Part shown: in pieces, positions 8,230 through 16,848 of the stretch | Layout of the letters: every line of letters begins with the position of its first letter | Numbering within the stretch: the first letter of the stretch is position 1 | Source of the DNA: an uncultured Deferribacteres bacterium | GTDB lineage: Bacteria; Zhuqueibacterota; JdFR-76; DREG01 | DNA length: 36,686 nt | Assembly (NCBI GenBank): GCA_913009825.1 | Contig: CAJVYQ010000054.1 | Span: 1-36,686 of the forward strand | Reading direction: 5' to 3' | Notes under the pieces: model-generated | What the model was told of the DNA's origin: nothing | Databases searched by the model: none | What the model saw: only the letters and a program-made list of their open reading frames with translations | Program-made: the position numbers and the translations under genes

Positions 8230-9430
8230 TTGTCAAAATTATAACTTCCCGGATCAGAAAGGATATTTCGGAGAATTCGGCGGACAATTTGTGCCCGAGG
8301 TGTTACGGCCGGCGCTGACGGAATTGGAACAGGCCTATACAGAGTTGAAAAATTCTGCTGATTTTAAGGAAGAATTTCGCAACGATTTAAAATTTTATGC
8401 CGGCCGGCCGACGCCTCTCTATTTCGCTGAAAATTTAACCAATCATTTTCAACGAGCAAAGATTTATTTAAAACGGGAAGATTTAAATCACACCGGCGCT
8501 CATAAAATAAACAATACAATTGGTCAGATTCTGCTGGCAAAAAAAATAGGCAAGCGGAGGATTATAGCGGAAACGGGCGCCGGGCAGCACGGAGTAGCCA
8601 CCGCAACCGTTGCCGCACGCTCCGGTTTGCAGTGTTGTATTTACATGGGCGCCGGGGACGTTAAACGCCAGTATCTGAATGTCCAGAGAATGAAAATGTT
8701 GGGCGCGGAAGTTCGGACTGTTCACACTGGTACGAAAACATTGAAAGACGCAACCAACGAGGCCCTTCGGGATTGGCTAACCAATGTGAAAAATACCCAC
8801 TATATCATCGGCTCGGTTGTGGGGCCTCATCCGTTCCCAATGATTGTGCGGGATTTTCAGAAAGTAATCGGCGAAGAGGTAGAAAACCAGATTCAAGTTT
8901 TGGCAGGCAGGCTGCCTGATTACTTGCTTGCCTGTGTCGGCGGGGGCAGCAATGCTATCGGCCTGTTTTATTCCATGTTAAAATATAAGCAGATCAGAAT
9001 GATCGGAGTTGAGGCCGCCGGTTGCGGTATCGAATCTAAAAAACATGCTGCAACTTTGTCAACAGGCTCTCCGGGCGTTTTCCATGGTATGAAATCTTAC
9101 CTGTTGCAGGATGAAAACGGACAGATTAAATTGGCTCATTCCATTTCTGCAGGATTGGACTATCCGGGAGTAGGGCCGGAGCATAGTTTTCTGAAAGATC
9201 AGACCCGTGTTCAATATTTTTCCGTCTCTGACAAACAGGCCATAGCAGCTTCATTTTTACTGAGCCGGTTAGAGGGGATCATCCCTGCTTTAGAGAGCGC
9301 TCATGCTCTGGCATTTCTGGAAAATTTAGTGCCAAAAACTTCTGACAGCGAGATCGTGATTGTGAATCTGAGTGGCCGGGGAGATAAGGATATGGCAACG
9401 TTTGGACGGTTTTTCACGGAATATAGATAA
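8222..9430 (+). CDS. trpB: Tryptophan synthase beta chain
   Basis: TrpB joins indole and serine to tryptophan using pyridoxal phosphate. The 402-residue protein is of the standard TrpB1 type: it starts with [13 protein letters not shown], the PLP lysine is Lys95 in GAHKINN, and Glu117 in AETGAGQHG is the catalytic acid. The phosphate-binding loop GGGSNAIG and the C-terminal SGRGDKD are present. It overlaps the end of trpF by 8 bases. An inverted-repeat element sits between this gene and trpA, so the usual tight trpB-trpA coupling is broken here. Confidence 0.97.
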   Translation: MSNCQNYNFPDQKGYFGEFGGQFVPEVLRPALTELEQAYTELKNSADFKEEFRNDLKFYAGRPTPLYFAENLTNHFQRAKIYLKREDLNHTGAHKINNTIGQILLAKKIGKRRIIAETGAGQHGVATATVAARSGLQCCIYMGAGDVKRQYLNVQRMKMLGAEVRTVHTGTKTLKDATNEALRDWLTNVKNTHYIIGSVVGPHPFPMIVRDFQKVIGEEVENQIQVLAGRLPDYLLACVGGGSNAIGLFYSMLKYKQIRMIGVEAAGCGIESKKHAATLSTGSPGVFHGMKSYLLQDENGQIKLAHSISAGLDYPGVGPEHSFLKDQTRVQYFSVSDKQAIAASFLLSRLEGIIPALESAHALAFLENLVPKTSDSEIVIVNLSGRGDKDMATFGRFFTEYR

Positions 9431-9432
9431 AA

Positions 9433-9564
9433 CCTCAATTGAGCGATTCTATACTTAAGACAACCACCCAAAGAGTGAAATGTCATTCGGTAGGAATCTT
9501 GTTAATTTGTTGCTAAGATTTAAAAAGATTCCTACCGAATGACATGAGAATCGCTTAATTTAAG
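9433..9564. repeat. MITE-like element, family CAATTGAGCGATTCT, copy 1
   Basis: The ends 9433-9450 and 9547-9564 form imperfect terminal inverted repeats (CCTCAATTGAGCGATTCT against AGAATCGCTTAATTTAAG). An inner inverted pair, GTCATTCGGTAGGAATCTTG and AAAGATTCCTACCGAATGAC, allows the whole element to fold back. Related copies lie at 10617-10745 and 30841-31009. It has no coding capacity and lies inside the trp operon between trpB and trpA. Confidence 0.8.
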
Positions 9565-9640
9565 TAAAATTTTTATCTGCCGGGAAAAAAGTTTTTTATG
9601 GTTTCGGTTAGTACAAACCATGAAAACAAGACAGGAAAAA

Positions 9641-10432
9641 ATGAGTAAAAAACTGATTGCATTACTTGAAACAAAAAAAGAAAAAGGAGAAAAGCTCCTT
9701 TCTATTTTTATTACGGCCGGATTTCCTGATCCGGATGCCTGCGTAGAAATTATTTTAATACTGGCTGAGGCCGGCATCGATTTTCTGGAACTCGGGCTGC
9801 CTTTTTCTGATCCCATCGCAGACGGCCCTGTGATTCAATCCGTTTCACAACAGGTTCTTGAACAGGGATTTGAAATTGCGCAGATTTTTGATATCGTACA
9901 ACAGGTTCGAAAATGCTCCCCAATTCCAATCCTGATTATGGGATATTTGAATCCTTTGTTTCACATGGGGATTCCGGCTTTTTTGAAGCGGACTCATTCC
10001 GCGGGCGCAGATGGATTGATTATTCCGGATTGGCCTCCCGAAGAATCGCTGAATTATTTACCTTTATTACAATCATTGGATTTAGATCTGATCCATTTAA
10101 TTGCACCCAATACTCCCCGTGCGAGAATCCGGGAAATCGATGCTTTAACTACTGCGTTTTTATATTGTGTTGCTTACACCGGGGTTACCGGCCGGAGCAA
10201 TCAAATGCCGGCAGATACGCGCAATTTTTTCTGTCAATTAAAAAAGAATGTTGTGAAACCCCTGATCATTGGATTCGGCGTGAAGAACCGGGAGGAGTTT
10301 ATTAATTTTTCCCAATATGCAGATGGTGTCATTATTGGTTCCGCTTTTCTTGAGTTGATAAAGCGAACCGACCCGGGAGAACGAAAAAACGCTGTAGAAA
10401 AATTTGTGCAAAGTGTTTTGAGCAAACGGTAA
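9641..10432 (+). CDS. trpA: Tryptophan synthase alpha chain
   Basis: TrpA splits indole-3-glycerol phosphate to indole, which is channelled to TrpB. From ATG 9641 it has 263 residues. The catalytic residues are Glu50 (LELGLPFSDP) and Asp61 (IADGP), and the phosphate-binding GFGVKNREE and GVIIGSAF are present. I chose 9641 over the in-frame ATG at 9620 because AGGA lies about six bases before it, while 9620 has no ribosome site. The gap from trpB is 210 bases, mostly the MITE-like element, so trpA may depend on readthrough or its own promoter. Confidence 0.95.
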   Translation: MSKKLIALLETKKEKGEKLLSIFITAGFPDPDACVEIILILAEAGIDFLELGLPFSDPIADGPVIQSVSQQVLEQGFEIAQIFDIVQQVRKCSPIPILIMGYLNPLFHMGIPAFLKRTHSAGADGLIIPDWPPEESLNYLPLLQSLDLDLIHLIAPNTPRARIREIDALTTAFLYCVAYTGVTGRSNQMPADTRNFFCQLKKNVVKPLIIGFGVKNREEFINFSQYADGVIIGSAFLELIKRTDPGERKNAVEKFVQSVLSKR

Positions 10433-10616
10433 TCCGGCCTGAAGGGAAATTTTTTTTCTGATTTTATCCTGGGGAAATTGCTTGCTTTTTATCCATTTCT
10501 CTGTTAATTTTGTTTCAGATTTCCGCAATTTAAGATGAAGTTTCGTCAGCATGAACGGTCTGAAAGGTGGTTGCGTGCAATTATGATTTGTATTCTGATT
10601 ACTAGTTAAAACAACC

Positions 10617-10745
10617 TTATTTGAACGATTATGAACCTCAGACTATTACGTATCGAGTGAAATCTCATTCAGTAGGAATCTTGTTATTTTGATGTTAAAA
10701 ATTAAAAAGATTCCTACTGAACGACAGAAGAATTGCTCGGTTTAA
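10617..10745. repeat. MITE-like element, family CAATTGAGCGATTCT, copy 2
   Basis: This is a diverged copy of the element at 9433-9564. The inner arms CATTCAGTAGGAATCTTGTT and AAAGATTCCTACTGAACGAC are inverted, and the right edge AGAATTGCTCGGTTTA corresponds to AGAATCGCTTAATTTA of copy 1. It fills most of the otherwise empty gap between trpA and the amidohydrolase gene. Confidence 0.7.
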
Positions 10746-10793
10746 GAACAAGCTTGTTTTTACCAAAGAACATTTAACAGAAAGGAATTAAAG

Positions 10794-12521
10794 ATGAAAA
10801 GAAGTAGAATTTACAAGAATTTGCTGGTTTTATTTCTCATTTTTTCCGCGGGGGTTATGTGGAACTGCGCCAGGCAATCTGCGGATATGGTTTTATTGCA
10901 TGGCAAAATTGTGACTGTAGATGATAAAGTACCGGAAGCACAGGCTATCGCGGTTCGGGAAGGAAAAATATTGGCGGTTGGCAGCGATGCGGAAATAAAA
11001 CCTTTTATCTCCGCTAAAACAAAAACAATCGATTTGCAGGGGAAATTGGCCGTTCCCGGTTTAATAGAGGGACATGGACATTTTACAGGTTTGGGCATTT
11101 CTCTGTCACAGTTGAATTTTATGAAGGTGAAAAATTTCGACGAGATTGTGGCAATGGTTCGGGATGCGGCAGAGAAAGCCAAACCGGGCGAATGGATTTT
11201 GGGCCGGGGGTGGCATCAGGAAAAATGGGATAAAGTTCCCCGGCCAAACGTGGATGGATTGCCGTATCCCGGTGCGTTAAGCAAAGCCGCAGCCAATAAT
11301 CCGGTTTGGCTGCGCCATGCCAGCGGTCATGCCGGCATGGCGAACGCCAAAGCGATGGAATTGGCCGGTATCACAAAAGATACGCCCAATCCTGCCGGCG
11401 GTGAAATTGTGAAAGACCCCAAAGGGAATCCCATCGGTGTCTTCCGGGAAAATGCTATGGGTCTCATTGGCAAAGCATTAACCGGGCAGCGAAAGAACCG
11501 GACGCCGGCACAGATAGAAGCCGAGCAGCAAAAAATAATTGATGTGGCAACCGAGTACTGTTTAGCCAAGGGGATCACCTCTTTTGAAGATGCCGGATCC
11601 TCTTTTCGCGCCATCGACCGTTTCAAAAAGAGAGTGGATGGCGGCACGCTGGGGATACGTCTATGGGTGATGATCGGCGAGAGCAACGCACAACTGAAAA
11701 AGCATATTGATGAATATAAAATTCTTCATTACGGCGATGAACGTCTTACCGTGCGCGCCATCAAACGCTATATGGACGGAGCGCTCGGTTCCCACGGCGC
11801 CTGGATGCTGGAGCCGTACAGCGATCTGCCTGCCAGTACCGGCCTGAATGTAACACCCTTGCCCGAACTCCGTGAGTCCGCGCGTCTGGCAATTGAACAT
11901 GGATTCCAACTCTGTACCCATGCTATCGGCGACCGGGCAAACCGGGAGGTTCTGAATATTTACGAAGAGGCGTTCAAACAGCATCCGGATAAAAAAAATC
12001 TGCGCTGGCGGGTGGAACATGCTCAGCATCTGAATCCGGCAGATATCCCCCGGTTCGGTCAGTTAGGTGTGATTGCAGCCATGCAGGCGATTCATTGCAC
12101 ATCCGACGGTCCCTGGGTGATCGAGCGGCTGGGTGAAAAACGTGCGCGGGAAGGCGCTTATGTCTGGCAAAAATTGATGAAAACCGGCGCCGTAGTTACC
12201 AACGGCACCGACTGCCCGGTTGAAGACCCGGATCCCATTCCCTGCTATTATGCAGCCGTTACCAGAAAATTAAAAGACGGTTCGTTATTCTATCCCGACC
12301 AGAAAATGAGCCGCATGGAAGCATTGAAATCTTACACCATCAAAAATGCCTACGCTGCGTTTCAGGAAGATATCAAAGGCAGTTTAACGCCCGGAAAACT
12401 GGCGGACATCACCGTTTTATCCAAAGATATTCTAACCGTTCCCGATGATGAAATTCTGCAGACCGAAGTGCTCTACACAATTGTGGGCGGGAAGGTGATG
12501 TACGAGAAAAAGAAGGAATAA
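10794..12521 (+). CDS. YtcJ-like amidohydrolase, exported
   Basis: The protein has 575 residues and belongs to the amidohydrolase superfamily (amidohydrolase 3 / YtcJ group), metal-dependent hydrolases whose substrates are mostly unknown. The metal site HGH (His94, His96) sits in EGHGHFTG, with further conserved parts HAIGDRANREVL, EHAQHLNP and TDCPVEDPDPI. The N-terminus has a basic start, a hydrophobic stretch and Cys25 in VMWNC, consistent with a lipoprotein signal but with Asn at the -1 position. The ribosome site is AAAGGA. It is followed by the D-aminopeptidase gene, which suggests shared peptide or amide turnover at the cell surface, but this is inference. Confidence 0.88.
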   Translation: MKRSRIYKNLLVLFLIFSAGVMWNCARQSADMVLLHGKIVTVDDKVPEAQAIAVREGKILAVGSDAEIKPFISAKTKTIDLQGKLAVPGLIEGHGHFTGLGISLSQLNFMKVKNFDEIVAMVRDAAEKAKPGEWILGRGWHQEKWDKVPRPNVDGLPYPGALSKAAANNPVWLRHASGHAGMANAKAMELAGITKDTPNPAGGEIVKDPKGNPIGVFRENAMGLIGKALTGQRKNRTPAQIEAEQQKIIDVATEYCLAKGITSFEDAGSSFRAIDRFKKRVDGGTLGIRLWVMIGESNAQLKKHIDEYKILHYGDERLTVRAIKRYMDGALGSHGAWMLEPYSDLPASTGLNVTPLPELRESARLAIEHGFQLCTHAIGDRANREVLNIYEEAFKQHPDKKNLRWRVEHAQHLNPADIPRFGQLGVIAAMQAIHCTSDGPWVIERLGEKRAREGAYVWQKLMKTGAVVTNGTDCPVEDPDPIPCYYAAVTRKLKDGSLFYPDQKMSRMEALKSYTIKNAYAAFQEDIKGSLTPGKLADITVLSKDILTVPDDEILQTEVLYTIVGGKVMYEKKKE

Positions 12522-12671
12522 CTCCCTTTCAATGATTTATGGAATAACCCGATGTTGTATCGAGTTGACCGGGTAAATTGTGACCGGTAATCAGTATTCG
12601 ATAGTGGAAGTAAGGCGAAAAATAAGAATGTTTCCGGATTGATGAACCCATTAAAAAAGCAGGAGAAAAAA

Positions 12672-13577
12672 ATGTTAAATCGATTTATTTTCTTCTTAAT
12701 TTTATCTTTCTCATTTGTTTTGACAAGTTTGTCAGAGGCTCAAAACAAACAACTTAAAATTTATATTTCTGTGGACATGGAAGGCGTTGCCGGCGTGGTA
12801 ACCGGCGACCAGCTTGGTCCTGCCGGCTTTGAATATCAGCGTTTTCGCAAATTTATGACCGATGAAACCTTGGCCGCAGTTAAAGCGGCAAGAAGGGCCG
12901 GAGCGACGGAAATTTTGATCAGCGATTCCCATGGCAACGGAGAGAATCTGCTTGTCGAAGAATTTCCGGACTTTGTGCGTATTATTCGTTCCTGGCCGCG
13001 AAAGCTGGGGATGATGGAAGGGATCGATCAGACATTTGCTGCGGCCATCTTCATCGGTTACCATGCGCCGACTACCAGTCTGCGGGGAACCCGGGCACAT
13101 ACGTTTTCCAGCGCAAAACTGACCCGTGTGGCTCTTAACGGCAAAGCTGTTTCCGAGGCCGTCTGGAATGCGGCGCTGGCCGGTCATTTCGGTGTCCCCG
13201 TCGTTATGATTTCCGGCGATGATGCCTTGTACGAAGATATTCGTCCCGTATTGGGCCATGTTGAATTTGCCGAAACCCAGAAGACAATCAGTTTTCATTC
13301 CGCCAATTGTCTCACGCCTGCAGCGTCCTGCAGATTAATTGAACAAAAAGTAACGGCAGCGTTCAACCGTTTATCTGATTTCAAACCGTTTATTTTAAAG
13401 ACTCCGGTCACATTGGAAGTAAGTTTTAAGCATTACCGGCCGGTTGAACTTCTTTCTTATCTCAGAACGGTTCAGCGTATCGATTCCCACACTATCTCTT
13501 TTACAGGGGAGGATATGACTGAAATTTCTGAATTTTTGGAGTTCATAACCGGTTACAGTGCCGATATTGAACCGTAA
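12672..13577 (+). CDS. M55-family D-aminopeptidase (DppA-like), secreted
   Basis: The protein has 301 residues from ATG 12672 and resembles M55 zinc D-aminopeptidases such as Bacillus DppA, which release N-terminal D-amino acids. Metal-ligand candidates Asp35 and Glu37 lie in ISVDMEGVAGV, with further conserved parts ISDSHGNGENLL, SWPRKLGMMEG, GYHAPTTSLRGTRAHTF and MISGDDALYED. A signal peptide covers about residues 1-23. This start is chosen over an in-frame upstream ATG at 12639 because AGGAG lies just before it. Bacillus DppA is cytoplasmic, so the signal peptide is a notable difference. It may act on peptidoglycan-derived peptides. Confidence 0.9.
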   Translation: MLNRFIFFLILSFSFVLTSLSEAQNKQLKIYISVDMEGVAGVVTGDQLGPAGFEYQRFRKFMTDETLAAVKAARRAGATEILISDSHGNGENLLVEEFPDFVRIIRSWPRKLGMMEGIDQTFAAAIFIGYHAPTTSLRGTRAHTFSSAKLTRVALNGKAVSEAVWNAALAGHFGVPVVMISGDDALYEDIRPVLGHVEFAETQKTISFHSANCLTPAASCRLIEQKVTAAFNRLSDFKPFILKTPVTLEVSFKHYRPVELLSYLRTVQRIDSHTISFTGEDMTEISEFLEFITGYSADIEP

Positions 13578-13864
13578 AAAAAGGAACACGGAAAAGCTCA
13601 TTGTGTGATTATGATACTGCCTGACTGTTTATATGTGATTCATGGTGTCGCTTTTTAATATATTAATACAGGAAAGACGCCAACGCGCTTTAAAGGAAAT
13701 GTTAACTGCAGAAGAACGTTTTCCGATAATTTGGTTATACCAAAAGGCAGGGATCAAAATCATAAATGAATCGCAAAGATTTTCATAAGCAGCTATCAGT
13801 TGTAACAACTGAATTGTTACCGGAAAAAGATATCCCTTTGAAGTGCAGATAGGATTTCTTATAT

Positions 13865-14212
13865 TTGCACATAATTCGTTTAATGCAAATTAAAATTTTA
13901 TATTTGCAGCGCTACCGCTGCAAAAGTTTTGAACCCAACCCGGTAAATTCGCCCCGGCAGATAGATGATGCACAGTTGGATTTGCTGTTGAGCGAGGCGA
14001 ATATCAAACTGGTGGAACTGCCGGCGGAAAGAGGAAAAAATGCCATTACCGATTTGCCTGCAAGCCTGTCCGGCGATAAAGAAGCCACGGCCGAAACCAT
14101 TGAAAACAATTTGCGCCGGGTGATCATTGATGAGAGTCCAACCAATCCAATGTATTACGAAAAGATGAGTGCGCTTTTGGATGAGTTAATTTAATTGCGA
14201 AAAGAAACACAT
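13865..14212 (+). pseudogene. Remnant of type I restriction HsdR subunit (C-terminal part)
   Basis: About 100 residues resemble the C-terminal segment of HsdR: a QLDLLLSEANIKLVELPAER-like part, then AETIENNLRRVIIDESPTNP and YYEKMSALLDELI. In intact HsdR this continues into a Lys/Arg-rich RKE stretch. Here a TAA (14192-14194) interrupts, and the next codons read LRKE in the same frame before decay. The helicase and nuclease domains are absent upstream, and no hsdM or hsdS is nearby. This is a truncated, dead fragment. The identification rests on remembered family consensus and should be confirmed by a profile search. Confidence 0.68.
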
Positions 14213-14565
14213 TTGGCTGAATCTTGAACCGGCAAAAAAACCGGTTCGCTGTTTGGAGTATGTCATCGTGCACAAGATGGTTCATTTACTTGAAAGATAT
14301 CATAACGATAAATTCCTTTTTTATATGGACACCTATTTATTTAACTGGAAAGGACTCAAAAAAGAATTGAATAAATTGCCGGTAAGTCACGCTGATTAGA
14401 AATATTGAATAAGTATCTATGCCAAATTGCTCCATGGGATGGCAATTCTGCTGCGCTTTATTTTCGTCTGACTGATCTTGAAAACAGACAAACGGACTGA
14501 GTATTTCGGTTTGATTTTTATAACTTTAGATTTTTATAGAGTTTTTTTGTAATGGTCGAACTCGA

Positions 14566-14952
14566 TCATTTCCCGCCGTTGAGATACTCCGGGGGAATCG
14601 GTTTTCGGCCGGCATAGCCTTCCTGGCAGTCGTGATAGTAGCTTAAATTCTTTTCGTCACTCCGCCAACAGAGTAAGACCTCTTTTTCGTCTATGAAAGA
14701 TGGGAAATCTACCAGTCCGATTCCAAAGCTCCAGTCCTTGTAATAACAGCCGATATCTTCCAATTCGACGAAATACAATTCAAGCTGCTTCATCATGTCT
14801 TCCAGACCAGGATGATTTTCCACATCCTCTTTAAGATAGGCCGAGAGAGAACGAATGCGCTGTCCCGTATAAAGAATGTCTTTCACGATCCGTTTAACCA
14901 GAGGCAATGTGTTGTTTGCTTCCTGAGGCGTGAAATGTTTTAAATGATTCAT
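14566..14952 (-). CDS. DUF2203 family protein
   Basis: This 128-residue protein fits the DUF2203 family, whose function is unknown. It begins with a FTPQEANNTLPLVKRIV segment, followed by a helical middle and the conserved C-terminal pattern ELEDIGCYYKDWSFGIGLVD, then FPSFIDEKEVLLCWRSDE and YYHDCQEGYAGRKPIP. No signal peptide is present. It stands alone on the minus strand between two broken defence-type genes, with no close partner. The stop lies near 14566 and the reading frame is intact. Confidence 0.82.
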   Translation of the reverse strand: MNHLKHFTPQEANNTLPLVKRIVKDILYTGQRIRSLSAYLKEDVENHPGLEDMMKQLELYFVELEDIGCYYKDWSFGIGLVDFPSFIDEKEVLLCWRSDEKNLSYYHDCQEGYAGRKPIPPEYLNGGK

Positions 14953-15089
14953 ATTGCCGATCTGTCTTTAGCTACTTGAATTTTAATAGTTTAAAAAGTT
15001 ATGAAAAAAAACAGGAAACATGCAACTATTCCTGACTGGATCCGGGAAACGGGCCGTTGTGCGGTGCTCAGGTTTGTTATTTGGATTAC

Positions 15090-15510
15090 ACCGGTGTAAA
15101 AAACACGGTTACCCGGGAGGTTTGTCGTTCAGCGCCGCTGCGTGGAAGCTGGCAGTGCGGTATTAATGGATCGGCTGGGATGCGAACATGCCCGTCAAAA
15201 GCACCGGCAACAGGTTGTATGTTACAGTCGTTTTCTGATCTTTCCCCAGGTCACAGTTGCCAATCTTGCTTCTCATGTTCTTTCTTCGCGTGCAAACAGG
15301 GTTGGTTACGATTGGCAGATTCGCTACGGAATCGAGCCGGTACTTCTGGAGACCTTTGTGGCTCTCACCCGGTTTAACAGCAGTTGTTATCGTGCCGCGA
15401 ACCGGAATCATCTTGGGACAACAAAGGGCCGGGGCCGGAATCATTCTAATGGCGAGGAGAAGGTTTCGCTTAAGGATATTTAGTATCCTCTCAGAATTTT
15501 ATGGTAAAAC
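15090..15510 (+). pseudogene. Decayed DUF4338 (DruA-like) gene
   Basis: Two frames carry pieces of one protein of the DUF4338 family, which includes Druantia protein DruA and transposon-borne relatives. From 15104 one frame reads GGLSFSAAAWKLAVRY, a TAA stop (15164-15166), then WIGWDAN. The next frame (to 15483) reads RFLIFPQVTVANLASHVLSS, DWQIRYGIEPVLLETFV, RFNSSCYRAAN and GRGRNH, ending SLKDI, then TAG, then YPL, where family members read KDIYVYPL. There are thus at least two stops and one frameshift. No intact neighbour from a Druantia locus is present. The rest of the gap to 15822 shows nothing I can support. Confidence 0.75.
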
Positions 15511-15822
15511 TCTAATCATTTGGAATTGTTCATTGAAAAAAATCCCTGCGCCTCACATAAAAAATGATTATATTATCAGTGACATGAAAACATCACAAGA
15601 AAATATGCCTCTTCGTAAGAATTTGTGGGTAAGTTTCAAACCTTGTAAATTCGCATGGTGCTGATTTAAAGCATGCAAAATGGTTTTGACTATTCCTGAG
15701 CAGTATATTTTTCTCACGGTCGGTTTAATTTTGCTATGAATATTGCTCCAAAAGAAGCAAAAGAGAGTTGTTCTCATCTAAAATCTGTTATTACCATTGT
15801 TAGATCGCAAAGGAGATAAAAA

Positions 15823-16326
15823 ATGACTGAATCAGATTGTAAACAAACAATCGATGGTCTTTTTAAATGTGCAATTAATATAGAACGGAAGGCCAGTGAT
15901 ATTTACAAAGAACTTGCAGATCTATTTTTTCTTATTCCAAAAGTTGCTGCTTTTTGGAATGGTTTGTCTAAAGACGAAATAGTCCACATGGAAATGTTGC
16001 AAAATATATACAAGTCCTTAACAAAAGAACAGCTTTTATCTCTTTCAGATGAAAAAATATGGGATGACATAATAAAAATTCAAAATATATTAAATAAAGA
16101 TTTAATCGGATCAATAAAAAATTTAGATGACGCTTACGAGTTAGCACACGAAATAGAGTTCTCTGAAATAAATGCTATCTTTCAGTTTTTAGCCACCAAA
16201 TTCGTTCCGTCCGAAGAACGTAAAAAATTTGTAATTTCAGAAATAAAACAGCACCAACAAAAACTCTCAGACTTTAGTAATAATTTTGGTGATAGATATT
16301 GGAGGAGAAAAATTAGCATTTTGTGA
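15823..16326 (+). CDS. Ferritin-like / rubrerythrin-like four-helix protein
   Basis: The protein has 167 residues and is predicted all-helical. Acidic and His residues are placed as in ferritin-like di-iron proteins: Glu21 in NIERKASDIYKEL, Glu52-x-x-His55 in KDEIVHMEML, Glu110/Glu112 in AHEIEFSE, and Glu140 with His144 in SEIKQHQQ. The last pair is one residue wider than a standard ExxH, so metal binding is plausible but not certain. There is no rubredoxin domain. The ribosome site is AAAGGAGA. The gene is more AT-rich than the trp or glp genes and begins an AT-rich stretch that may be acquired. Its role is unknown; iron or oxidative-stress handling would be the family expectation. Confidence 0.6.
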   Translation: MTESDCKQTIDGLFKCAINIERKASDIYKELADLFFLIPKVAAFWNGLSKDEIVHMEMLQNIYKSLTKEQLLSLSDEKIWDDIIKIQNILNKDLIGSIKNLDDAYELAHEIEFSEINAIFQFLATKFVPSEERKKFVISEIKQHQQKLSDFSNNFGDRYWRRKISIL

Positions 16327-16436
16327 ACGGTATATAACTTATTGCTATCAAAAAGAAATTGGTAACAAATCTTATGAGGATTAATTAATCCGTAATAATA
16401 GACTCTGATTTATGCTAAAATTTAATAATCTATTTT

Positions 16437-16602
16437 CTGTAACTATTCAGGTCGCCTGAGAGTGAACCCTCAGGCTAAGACATGAAAGCATCCTGAAGGA
16501 TGCTATCGTAAATAGGACGCTTTAGCGCCCTTTCATTTCTTAGCCTTGTCGTTCACGGCAAGGCGAAAAAGATTGAAAGAAAACACCTTAATAGTTACTA
16601 TT
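16437..16602. repeat. Highly structured intergenic element, family GTAACTAYTCAGG
   Basis: The ends GTAACTATTCAGG (16438-16450) and CCTTAATAGTTAC (16586-16598) are inverted. The interior contains nested hairpins: CCTGAGAGTGAACCCTCAGG, GCATCCTGAAGGATGC, GGACGCTTTAGCGCC, and an outer pairing of CTAAGACATGAAAG with CTTTCATTTCTTAG. The element could be a multi-branched repeat or an RNA; there is no coding frame. Confidence 0.6.
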
Positions 16603-16655
16603 TTCTCTTATATTAGATAAAGTGGTTTGGTTATTTTCAAATAGTGTAATTTGCA

Positions 16656-16789
16656 ATAGAACAAAAGTTTTCACCTGACTGCAAGGGCTATGTTTCGATC
16701 CGAATGTTTTGATCCCGAATCAAGCTATTTTAAAGTTTGATATTCAGGTGCACCACAACTCTTGCAGCAGGTGAAACTAAATGTTAGGC
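16656..16789 (+). other. Integron attC-like recombination site
   Basis: The right end is GTTAGGC (16783-16789), matching the attC core GTTRRRY. A 6-base spacer precedes an arm at 16761-16776 that is complementary to 16669-16685. The left arm has one extra base (A16678), like the extrahelical base of attC L-double-prime. A 6-base spacer then leads to ATAGAAC (16656-16662), which keeps only the AAC of the expected RYYYAAC. The total length is 134 bases, within the attC range. The left core is degenerate and no integrase is in the window, so this is a candidate. Confidence 0.42.
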
Positions 16790-16848
16790 AATATATAAAG
16801 GAAAGATATATACGTTATTATTTTTTTAAATAGGAGAATATTTTTATC

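Noticed and set aside
14225-14248. GAACCGG / CCGGTTC hairpin as a terminator
   Set aside because: No T-run follows and the upstream gene is a dead fragment; it may be chance.
14277-14399. Short plus-strand frame of 40 residues (MVHLLERYHNDKF...)
   Set aside because: It follows the decayed HsdR fragment, lacks a convincing ribosome site and matches no family I know.
15799-15805. GTTAGAT as a second attC core before the ferritin-like gene
   Set aside because: It fits GTTRRRY, but no complementary arms are found upstream.
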